A stretch of 5,952 bases of DNA from CAG-273 sp963560005. Its GTDB lineage: Bacteria > Bacillota > Clostridia > TANB77 > CAG-508. The stretch spans positions 1 through 5,952 of the forward strand of contig CAUWNG010000102.1 of NCBI GenBank assembly GCA_963560005.1. The letters run 5' to 3'. Under the pieces are notes generated by a model. The model made no database searches. It was not told the DNA's origin and worked only from the letters and a program-made list of their open reading frames with translations. Of this stretch, positions 1 through 5,952 are shown in pieces. Every line of letters begins with the position of its first letter. Position 1 is the first letter of the stretch. Made by a program: the position numbers and the translations under genes.

Positions 1-1
1 T

Positions 2-613
2 GAAGGCATACATTTGTATTCACTATCTGCAATATATGCAGCTTTAAAATCAATGTTAGAAATATATAAAATAATAAAACCTCAATATGAAGAAAAGAAT
101 AGGTTAAAGCTAGAAAGCATTAATAAAATAGAAATAAAAATTAATGTGTATATAGAAGAATTAAAAAAATTTGTATCTAAAAATATGTATGAGGAGCAAA
201 CAAAGACTTTGCACAGAAATGTAAAAGATAATTTGGCAGATATTAGTGTAATGGGAAGCATAATACCATTTAATATGTTTAATTCTAATGAAAAGAAAAT
301 TTTAAATACTGTAGAAAAGCTTAATTTGACTTTAAGAACATATACAGGTGGCTATTTAAGATTTGAAGACGACCATTATATGGGAGGAAAAAATCCATGG
401 GTAATTTCAACATGTTGGATGGCAATGTATTATAAAAAAATTAAGGATTTAAAAAAAGAAAAAGAGTGCATTGATTTTGTAATTAATACTGCAAATAAAC
501 ATGGACTATTAGGAGAACAAGTAGATAACCAAACTATGCAGCCAAATTGGGTAATAGGTTTAGGATGGTCTCATGCAATGTTTTTATTGTCAGTTTTAGG
601 ACTAGAAGATTAA
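2..613 (+). CDS. Glycoside hydrolase family 15 (glucoamylase-like) protein, C-terminal part
   Basis: This is the last 203 codons of a gene that enters from the left edge; the frame is open from base 2, so the TTG at 14 is not a real start. The visible protein is the end of the (alpha/alpha)6 barrel of GH15 enzymes, which release glucose from the non-reducing ends of starch, glycogen, dextrin or similar alpha-glucans. Family signatures seen are GGYLRFEDDHYMGG followed by NPWVISTCWMAMYY, then GLLGEQVD, then LGWSHAMFLL just before the stop. By family knowledge the Glu of GLLGEQ (codon 515-517) is the catalytic base, and the W-S-H-A helix closes the barrel. No secretion signal can be judged because the N-terminus is missing. 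Substrate cannot be decided from this part: glucoamylase, glucodextranase and GH15 trehalase share these motifs. A hairpin follows 17 bases after the stop, so it is probably transcribed apart from radA. Confidence 0.88.
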   Translation, partial: EGIHLYSLSAIYAALKSMLEIYKIIKPQYEEKNRLKLESINKIEIKINVYIEELKKFVSKNMYEEQTKTLHRNVKDNLADISVMGSIIPFNMFNSNEKKILNTVEKLNLTLRTYTGGYLRFEDDHYMGGKNPWVISTCWMAMYYKKIKDLKKEKECIDFVINTANKHGLLGEQVDNQTMQPNWVIGLGWSHAMFLLSVLGLED

Positions 614-629
614 AATAATGTAAATTTTT

Positions 630-678
630 TTAGAAAAGTATAGCATATTTACGTAAAATATGCTATATTGTTTTCTAA
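630..678. terminator. Long hairpin, probable terminator after the GH15 gene
   Basis: A perfect 12-bp stem pairs 639-650 (TATAGCATATTT) with 656-667 around the 5-base loop ACGTA. An outer stem pairs TTAGAAAA (630-637) with TTTTCTAA (671-678), separated from the inner stem by a small internal loop. The stem is AT-rich, and the run of T after the inner arm is broken (TTGTTTTCT), so termination strength is uncertain. Position, 17 bases after the GH15 stop and about 50 bases before radA, supports a transcription boundary. Confidence 0.6.
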
Positions 679-687
679 TAGGAAATT

Positions 688-717
688 TTTACAAGAATCC
701 TATAGGAAAAATATTAA
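688..717 (+). promoter_or_regulatory. Possible sigma-A-type promoter for the radA cluster
   Basis: TTTACA at 688-693 (5 of 6 to the TTGACA box) is followed after 18 bases by TATTAA at 712-717 (4 of 6 to TATAAT). It lies just after the hairpin and just before the radA ribosome binding site, where a promoter would be expected. In DNA this AT-rich such matches occur by chance, and the leader would be very short, so this is a weak call. Confidence 0.25.
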
Positions 718-730
718 TAAGGAATGAAAA

Positions 731-2096
731 ATGGGAAAAAGTAAAACGATTTTTGTTTGCAGTAGCTGTGGATACGAATCAACAAAATGGCTAGGTAAGT
801 GTCCGCGGTTGTAATGAATGGAATACTTTTTATGAAGAAAAAATAGTTAATAGTAGTAATAATGTTAGTGGAAAAACAGAGAAAAAAAATGTTACACCAC
901 AACCACTAAATAAATTTGAAGGAAAAGAAACTATTAGAATTAGTACTGGAATAGGTGAACTTAATAGGGTTTTGGGTGGAGGATTAGTAAAGGGATCTTT
1001 AGTACTTTTAGGTGGTGAACCAGGAATAGGAAAATCTACTCTTATATTACAACTATGCAATAAAGTACAAGGAGAAGGTAAAGTATTATATGTTTCAGGA
1101 GAAGAATCAGCAGAACAAGTAAAATTAAGAGCAGATAGATTAGGAATTAATAATGAAAATATAATGTTCTTAGGGGAGACAGATATAGACATAATAGATA
1201 ATACTATATTAGAGATGAAACCAAAGTTAGCAATTATAGATTCTATTCAAACAATGTATTCAGATGAAATTACTTCAGCTGCTGGTACAGTAAGTCAAGT
1301 TAGAGAAATAACATCCAGAATTATGAAAATTTGTAAAATGAATGATATTACAACTATAATAATAGGACATGTTACTAAAGAAGGAAATATTGCAGGTCCT
1401 AGAGTTTTAGAACACTTAGTTGACACAGTATTATATTTGGAAGGTGAGAGATATTTTTCATATAGAGTTTTAAGAAGTGTAAAAAACAGATTTGGTTCAA
1501 CTAATGAAATAGGAATGTTTGAAATGCAAAATGAAGGTATGGTAGAAATAACAAATCCTTCGTCTGTATTAATTTCTGAAAGAACAGATAATCCAGCAGG
1601 TTCTGTTATTGTAGCTAGTATGGAAGGAACAAGACCTTTATTAATAGAATTGCAAGCACTTGCAACTCCAAGCGTATTTGGGATACCAAGAAGAACAGCA
1701 AATGGAATAGATTATAACAGACTAACATTATTAATTGCAGTATTGGAGAAAAAAGCTGGACTTGCATTAGGGGGACAGGATGTGTATTTAAATGTAGTAA
1801 GTGGCATAAAGATTAATGAACCAGCAGTAGATTTGGGAATTATACTGGCTGCGGCATCTAGTTTTAAAAATATTAGTGTAGATAAAACTACTGTTGCAAT
1901 AGGCGAGGTTGGACTTACAGGAGAAGTTAGAGCTGTTAATTTGATTGAAAAAAGATTAAAAGAAGCAGAAAAATTAGGTTTTAAGAAATGTATTATTCCA
2001 AAAAGTAACAAAAAACTATTGAAAGAAGAGTATAAATTAGATATAATAGGCGTTGGAAATGTAAATGAAGCAATGAAATCTATTGGAATAAAATAA
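731..2096 (+). pseudogene. radA: RadA, DNA repair ATPase/helicase, interrupted by a one-base frameshift
   Basis: RadA (Sms) is a cytoplasmic hexameric ATPase that drives branch migration of recombination intermediates with RecA. The ATG at 731 is supported by an AAGGAA Shine-Dalgarno (719-724) and by the conserved start MGKSKTIFVCSSCGYES. The zinc finger begins normally (C10, C13, then KCP at 23-25), but an extra base near 803-808 moves the frame and TAA follows at 812-814. Skipping one base continues as GCNEWNTFYEE in the frame used to 2096. With the frame restored the protein is 454 residues, normal for RadA: Walker A GEPGIGKS (95-102), Walker B LAIID (166-170), the RadA-specific KNRFG motif (251-255), and a Lon-protease-like C-terminal domain (about 281-454) containing GGQDVYLNVVSG. 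Everything after the shift is intact, so the lesion is recent or an artefact. The first in-frame start codon after the break is TTG 972, which would lose the zinc finger and has no convincing ribosome binding site. Confidence 0.9.
803..814 (+). other. Frameshift site in radA (one extra base) and premature stop
   Basis: The bases read TGT CCG CGG TTG TAA from 800, giving C-P-R-L-stop. RadA proteins have C-P-x-C here, which needs TGT CCN GGT TGT; the sequence has one base more than that. Deleting one of the bases around 803-806 yields CPGC and joins the two frames exactly. CCGCGG (803-808) is a GC-only palindrome in a very AT-rich gene, which makes the spot look odd in itself. There is no classic slippery sequence. 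Confidence 0.85.
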
Positions 2097-2103
2097 TATA
2101 TCT

Positions 2104-2110
2104 AAGGAGG
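2104..2110 (+). promoter_or_regulatory. Strong ribosome binding site of disA
   Basis: AAGGAGG, complementary to the 3' end of 16S rRNA, lies 6 bases before the ATG at 2117. It fixes the disA start and means disA can be translated independently of the interrupted radA upstream. Confidence 0.9.
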
Positions 2111-2116
2111 ACAAAG

Positions 2117-3187
2117 ATGAAAAAAGATGATGCTATCATTGACGTTTTGAAATTAATAGCACCAGGAACACCAATAAGAGAAGGATTAGAAAACATTTTA
2201 AAATCAAATACTGGAGCGTTAATTGTTGTAGGAGATACAAAAGAAGTACTAGATTTGGTTGATGGCGGATTTAAATTAGATGTAGATTATACATCATCTA
2301 GATTATACGAATTAGCTAAAATGGATGGTGCTATAGTTTTGAGTAATGATTTTAAAAAAATATTATATGCTAATACTCAACTTATTCCTTCTTCTGAAAT
2401 AAGTACTGCTGAAACAGGGACAAGACATAGAACAGCAGAGCGTACAGCAAAGCAAACCGGAAATTTAGTTATTAGTATTTCTCAGAGAAGAGGAATAATT
2501 ACTATTTTTAAAGGAAATAGTAGGTATGTATTAGATGATATTTCTAAAGTAATTTCAAAATGCAATCAAGCACTTCAAACAGTTGAAAAATACAAAATAG
2601 TATTTGACAATAAATTAAGTTTGTTAAATGAATATGAATTTAATGATATTGTAACATTGGAAAATGTTATAACATCAATACAAAGAGCACAGATGGTTAT
2701 GAATGTTGTAGAAGAGGTTCAAAGGGGAATATACGAATTAGGTAAAGAAGGTAGACTTATAGAGATGCAATTAAAAGAATTAATTGGAGATTTAGAAGAG
2801 GAAGAATTGCTTATAATCAAAGATTATATTGCTCCAGGAATAAAGAAAGAACCAGAAGAACTTTTAGAAGAAATAAAAAGTTATGATCATGAGAGCTTAA
2901 TTAATTTAGAAAAAGTAGCAAGATTATTAGGATATGAAGATTTTGAAAATTATGACGAAGTTGGTGTATATACAAGAGGATATAGGGTATTAAATAAAAT
3001 TCCAAGGATGCCAAGTAATATAGTAGATAATTTAGTAAAATCTTTTAAATCATTTCAACACATATTAGTAGCTGATTTACAACAATTGGATGAAGTTGAT
3101 GGTATAGGTGAAGTGAGGGCTAGAACAATTAAGCAATCATTAAAAAGAATGCAAGAACAATTTGTTTTCGACAATTTAATGTTATAG
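2117..3187 (+). CDS. disA: DisA, DNA integrity scanning protein / diadenylate cyclase
   Basis: DisA joins two ATP into the second messenger c-di-AMP and, as an octamer, slides on DNA; branched recombination intermediates stop its synthesis and signal damage. The 356-residue length is typical. The N-terminal DAC domain (about 1-145) carries both hallmark motifs: DGA at 70-72 and GTRHRTAER at 101-109, whose R-H-R residues contact the substrate. A long helical linker (about 150-285) follows, then a C-terminal DNA-binding region with a helix-hairpin-helix (DEVDGIGEVRARTIKQSL, about 325-342). All key residues are present, so the protein should be active. It starts 20 bases after radA and precedes the cyclophilin gene by 22 bases, so the three are probably one transcript. 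In Bacillus subtilis RadA binds DisA and reduces its cyclase activity; that partner appears broken here. Confidence 0.97.
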   Translation: MKKDDAIIDVLKLIAPGTPIREGLENILKSNTGALIVVGDTKEVLDLVDGGFKLDVDYTSSRLYELAKMDGAIVLSNDFKKILYANTQLIPSSEISTAETGTRHRTAERTAKQTGNLVISISQRRGIITIFKGNSRYVLDDISKVISKCNQALQTVEKYKIVFDNKLSLLNEYEFNDIVTLENVITSIQRAQMVMNVVEEVQRGIYELGKEGRLIEMQLKELIGDLEEEELLIIKDYIAPGIKKEPEELLEEIKSYDHESLINLEKVARLLGYEDFENYDEVGVYTRGYRVLNKIPRMPSNIVDNLVKSFKSFQHILVADLQQLDEVDGIGEVRARTIKQSLKRMQEQFVFDNLML

Positions 3188-3209
3188 TTAAAAGAAAGGG
3201 ATAGAAAAG

Positions 3210-4022
3210 ATGAAAAATTTTGTAAGAATATTATTAATTTTAGGAATTATTTTAACAGTTGTAGGTATTGGTTTTGTATGTTTTGGATTTTATAAAAAAC
3301 TTACTACAAATATACCAAATCCAGTTGCAACAATGGAAGTAGAAGGATATGGAACAGTAAAAATAGAATTGTATCCTGATATGGCACCTAATACAGTAGC
3401 TAATTTTATAAGATTAGCTAATAGAGGATTTTATAATGGATTAACATTTCATAGAACAATACCAGATTTTATGATTCAAGGTGGAGATATAAATAAAAAT
3501 GGAACTGGATCTCCAAAATTGAGTAATATTATGGATAATGTAAAAGAAGATAAAGAATATAATATACCAGGAGAATTTATAGCTAATGGATATAATAACA
3601 ATATACTTAAACATAAAAAAGGTGTTATATCAATGGCAAGATCAGATTATGGTTCTACAAGTTCTTCACTTTTAACCAAAGGTTATAATTCAGCTGGTTC
3701 ACAGTTTTTTATTATGACAGAAGATAATTCTTCTTTAGATGGCTTATATGCAGCATTTGGTGAAGTAATTGAAGGAATGAAAGTAGTTGAAAAAATAGCT
3801 AATACAGAAGTTTTTTATAGGACTAGTGAATTAAAGAAAGATGAAAAGCCGCCTAAAGATAAAGATGGAAATGAAATAGCTTCTGACACTCCAAAAAAAG
3901 CCCCAGTAATAAAAAAGATAACAGTAGAAACTAATGGAGTTGATTATGGAGTACCACAAACTTTAGATGTATTTAACTATTATGGTTGGTTAATGCAACA
4001 ATATGGTTTAAATGCACAATAG
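3210..4022 (+). CDS. Membrane-anchored cyclophilin-type peptidyl-prolyl cis-trans isomerase
   Basis: This 270-residue protein would speed cis-trans isomerisation of X-Pro bonds, helping exported proteins fold outside the membrane. Residues 7-28 form one hydrophobic segment behind a short basic N-terminus; the Cys at 24 has no proper lipobox, so an uncleaved signal-anchor is favoured over a lipoprotein. The cyclophilin domain spans about 39-240. Compared with human CypA, the catalytic Arg55 is R82 in FHRTIPDFMIQGGD, with F87, M88 and Q90 also kept, and GSQFFIMT supplies Q165 and F167. Trp121 and His126 of CypA are replaced by S175 and Y180 in SSLDGLYAAFG. Loops between GGD and SMARSDYG, and between that and GSQFF, are longer than in CypA. 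A Lys/Asp/Pro-rich stretch (209-235) precedes the last strand, and a tail of about 30 residues follows. The start is supported by GAAAGGG (3194-3200), 9 bases upstream. It is likely co-transcribed with disA, without an obvious functional link. Confidence 0.93.
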   Translation: MKNFVRILLILGIILTVVGIGFVCFGFYKKLTTNIPNPVATMEVEGYGTVKIELYPDMAPNTVANFIRLANRGFYNGLTFHRTIPDFMIQGGDINKNGTGSPKLSNIMDNVKEDKEYNIPGEFIANGYNNNILKHKKGVISMARSDYGSTSSSLLTKGYNSAGSQFFIMTEDNSSLDGLYAAFGEVIEGMKVVEKIANTEVFYRTSELKKDEKPPKDKDGNEIASDTPKKAPVIKKITVETNGVDYGVPQTLDVFNYYGWLMQQYGLNAQ

Positions 4023-4065
4023 AATTAAAATAAACTTCCATTTATGGAAGTTTATTTTAATTCTA
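4020..4065. terminator. Bidirectional terminator shared by the cyclophilin and mutS2 genes
   Basis: A perfect 21-bp inverted repeat pairs 4020-4040 with 4045-4065 around the loop TTTA. The GC-containing core is AACTTCCA/TGGAAGTT, flanked by TTTATTTTAA on one side and its complement on the other, so either strand yields a hairpin followed by a U-rich run. It contains the cyclophilin stop codon (4020-4022) and the last codons and stop of mutS2 (4052-4066 on the - strand), the arrangement expected between convergent genes. Confidence 0.88.
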
Positions 4066-5952
4066 CTATTGTTACACCCATTTCACCTTCTCCATAAGTA
4101 CCTAACCTATAAGATTTAACATTTGAATTAGATTTTAAAAATTTATGAATTCCATTCCTTAATTTACCAGTACCTTTTCCATGAACAATTCTTATGGATT
4201 TTATACTTGATAATGAACAATCGTCTAAGTATTTATCTATAACAAATATTGCTTCTTCAACATTTTGCCCTATTACATTTATTTCAGGTTGTATATTTTG
4301 AGATTTAAAATTATTTAATTTATTTGTAGTTACTTTAGAGTGTAAATTTTTTTCTGCTTTTATATTACTTTTTCTCAAGTTTTCTAATTTTACATAAGTT
4401 TTTGTATTTCCAATTTGTACTTGTACATTTCCAGATTTATTTGGCAATGTTATTACTTTGCCAATTTGCCCAAAAGGAAGAATTTTAACTGTTAAATTTA
4501 TGGAAATTTCACTTGCTTTTAATACTTCACTATTATCTTCACTATTATTAAATATATTAGAAGTATTTATTTGTTTTATATTATTATTTAGTTTATTTCT
4601 TAAATTATTAGCATCTTTTAATTGGGAAGTAGTTGATAATTCTTTTATAATATCATTAGCTTCTTCTTTGGCAGATATTAAAATTTCTCTTGCTTGTTGT
4701 TTAGCTGTATCAATTATATCTTTTTCTTTTTCTAATAACTCACTATTATCCTTTTCTAAAGATTTTCGAAGAATTTCTATTTGAGTTAAATTTTTTTGTA
4801 TTTCATCTTTTTCTTTTTCAATTTTAATTTTATTATCATAGATGTTTTTTAATAATTCTTCTATATTTATTTCATTATTATTTACAAGAGACATAGCTCT
4901 TTCTAATATTTTAGAATTTAATCCCAACTTTTTACTAATAGCAAAGGCATTGCTTTTACCAGGTATACCAATAAGAAGCTTATATGTTGGTTTTAAATTA
5001 TTTAAATCAAATTCAAAACTTGCATTTTTAAATCCATTATTTACTAATGCATAATTTTTTAATTCTGAATAATGTGTAGTAGAAATTACAATAGAGTCAA
5101 TTTCTTTAAAATATTCTAAAATACTAATAGCAAGATTTGCACCTTCTATAGGATCTGTACCAGAGCCTAGTTCATCTAATAAAATAAGGCTATTATTATT
5201 TGCTAAATTGGTTATTTCTATTATATTTAATAAATGTGATGAAAAAGTACTTAAAGATTCTTGAATACTTTGCTCATCTCCAATATCAGCAAAAATATTT
5301 TCAAAAACATAAATAGAAGAATTTTCGTTACATGAAATAAGAATTCCAGAATAAGCCATAAGCAATAAAAGTCCAACAGTTTTTAGACTTGCTGTTTTAC
5401 CACCAGTATTAGGACCAGTTATTATTAAAGAAGTATAATCATTGCCTACAGAAATATCAATTGGAACTACTATATTTTTATCTATTAAAGGATGTTTAGT
5501 TTTAATCAAATTAATATATTTATTATTGTTTAAATTAGGTTTAATACAATCATTATCTTTAGAATATTTTGCTTTGGCAAATATTAAATCTAAATTTCCT
5601 AAAATATTTATATTATTTTTTAAATTGCTTATAATAGGAGTTAAGCAATTAGATAAATCTGTAAGTATTTTTTCAATTTCAATATTTTCTTCTATTTTAA
5701 TATTATTAATAGAATTATTAATTTCAAAAACAGATAATGGTTCTATATATACTGTTGAACCACTACTAGACACATCATGTATAAAACCTTTAATAGAATT
5801 TTTATATTCTTCTTTTATGGGAATTACATATCTATCGTTTCTTATAGTAATAATTGAATCCATTATATATTTTGAGTAACTAGAAGAGTGAATAAAAGAA
5901 TTTAATTTATCTTTAATATCTTGTTCTAATTTTTTTCTATTTCGTCTTAATG
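4052..5952 (-). CDS. mutS2: MutS2 family ATPase with C-terminal Smr domain, N-terminal part missing
   Basis: MutS2 is a MutS relative without the mismatch-recognition domain. Homologues bind branched DNA and limit recombination, and in Bacillus the protein also acts on collided ribosomes. The frame runs through the right edge; the ATG at 5863 is internal, because the 29 codons before it (LRRNRKKLEQ...HSSSYSKYI) are typical MutS2 sequence. About 632 residues are visible, so roughly 150 are missing against a usual length near 785. Numbering from that ATG: clamp/lever region 1-125, Walker A GPNTGGKT (150-157), DEQS (196-199), STFSSH signature (205-210), Walker B LILLDE (226-231), STTHY (261-265), a coiled coil (about 335-425), a KOW-like segment (about 455-495) and the Smr domain (about 527-603) with HGKG at 561-564. 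The Smr motif normally written LDLRG reads INVIG (528-532). It is convergent with the cyclophilin gene, 29 bases between stops; its promoter is outside the window. Confidence 0.96.
   Translation of the reverse strand, partial: LRRNRKKLEQDIKDKLNSFIHSSSYSKYIMDSIITIRNDRYVIPIKEEYKNSIKGFIHDVSSSGSTVYIEPLSVFEINNSINNIKIEENIEIEKILTDLSNCLTPIISNLKNNINILGNLDLIFAKAKYSKDNDCIKPNLNNNKYINLIKTKHPLIDKNIVVPIDISVGNDYTSLIITGPNTGGKTASLKTVGLLLLMAYSGILISCNENSSIYVFENIFADIGDEQSIQESLSTFSSHLLNIIEITNLANNNSLILLDELGSGTDPIEGANLAISILEYFKEIDSIVISTTHYSELKNYALVNNGFKNASFEFDLNNLKPTYKLLIGIPGKSNAFAISKKLGLNSKILERAMSLVNNNEINIEELLKNIYDNKIKIEKEKDEIQKNLTQIEILRKSLEKDNSELLEKEKDIIDTAKQQAREILISAKEEANDIIKELSTTSQLKDANNLRNKLNNNIKQINTSNIFNNSEDNSEVLKASEISINLTVKILPFGQIGKVITLPNKSGNVQVQIGNTKTYVKLENLRKSNIKAEKNLHSKVTTNKLNNFKSQNIQPEINVIGQNVEEAIFVIDKYLDDCSLSSIKSIRIVHGKGTGKLRNGIHKFLKSNSNVKSYRLGTYGEGEMGVTIVELK

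Noticed and set aside
678..703. Small hairpin ATAGGA/TCCTAT before radA as a regulatory RNA element
   Set aside because: Only a 6-bp AT-rich stem with a 14-base loop, no riboswitch-like conserved core; expected by chance in such sequence.
800..814. Programmed +1 frameshifting in radA
   Set aside because: There is no slippery codon with a re-pairing option (CCG to CGC does not re-pair), no Shine-Dalgarno-like stimulator at the right place, and RadA is not known to use frameshifting. A simple insertion or sequence error explains it better.
714..1192. Open frames on the - strand opposite the radA start
   Set aside because: They are antisense shadows of RadA coding sequence with no recognisable domain and no ribosome binding site.
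972..2096. A separate shorter RadA-like gene starting at TTG 972
   Set aside because: The TTG encodes a conserved Leu just before the Walker A strand, conserved RadA sequence continues upstream of it in the same frame, and no good ribosome binding site precedes it. It is the 3' part of the frameshifted radA.
4052..5863. mutS2 as a complete 603-residue gene starting at ATG 5863
   Set aside because: The frame stays open to the window edge with MutS2-like sequence upstream of that ATG, and 603 residues is too short for the family.
4458..5879. Open frames on the + strand opposite mutS2
   Set aside because: Their translations are low-complexity Leu/Ile/Phe/Ser-rich strings that mirror the Asn/Lys-rich coding strand, they lack convincing ribosome binding sites, and the opposite strand encodes an unmistakable MutS2.

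Overview
The window comes from an AT-rich, low-GC Gram-positive genome, most likely a member of the Clostridia. The reasons are the strong A/T bias at third codon positions, a consensus AAGGAGG ribosome binding site, the radA-disA gene pair and a full MutS2-type protein with a C-terminal Smr domain. The species cannot be told from the sequence.

Layout from left to right. Positions 2-613 hold the 3' end of a glycoside hydrolase family 15 (glucoamylase-like) gene whose start lies outside the window. A long hairpin (630-678) separates it from a three-gene co-directional cluster on the + strand: radA (731-2096), disA (2117-3187) and a membrane-anchored cyclophilin-type peptidyl-prolyl isomerase (3210-4022), with gaps of 20 and 22 bases. 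A 21-bp perfect inverted repeat (4020-4065) closes this cluster. It is shared with the convergent gene on the - strand, mutS2 (4052-5952), whose 5' end is cut off by the right edge of the window.

The most notable point is that radA, as written here, is broken. It opens normally with a Shine-Dalgarno, ATG and the first CxxC of the zinc finger. One extra base at about 803-808 then shifts the frame inside the second cysteine pair, and translation stops at TAA 812-814. Removing one base restores CPGC exactly and gives a normal-looking 454-residue RadA. This may be a sequencing or assembly error, or a genuine inactivating mutation.

Functionally, RadA (branch-migration helicase of recombination), DisA (c-di-AMP synthase that scans DNA for recombination intermediates) and MutS2 (branched-DNA and stalled-ribosome factor) form a genome-maintenance neighbourhood. 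In Bacillus, RadA is known to bind DisA and lower its cyclase activity, so the pairing is meaningful. The cyclophilin and the GH15 enzyme look like unrelated neighbours. I found no mobile element, CRISPR array, tRNA, rRNA or riboswitch, and no clear sign of an undescribed system. No stretch longer than about 120 bases lacks a gene.
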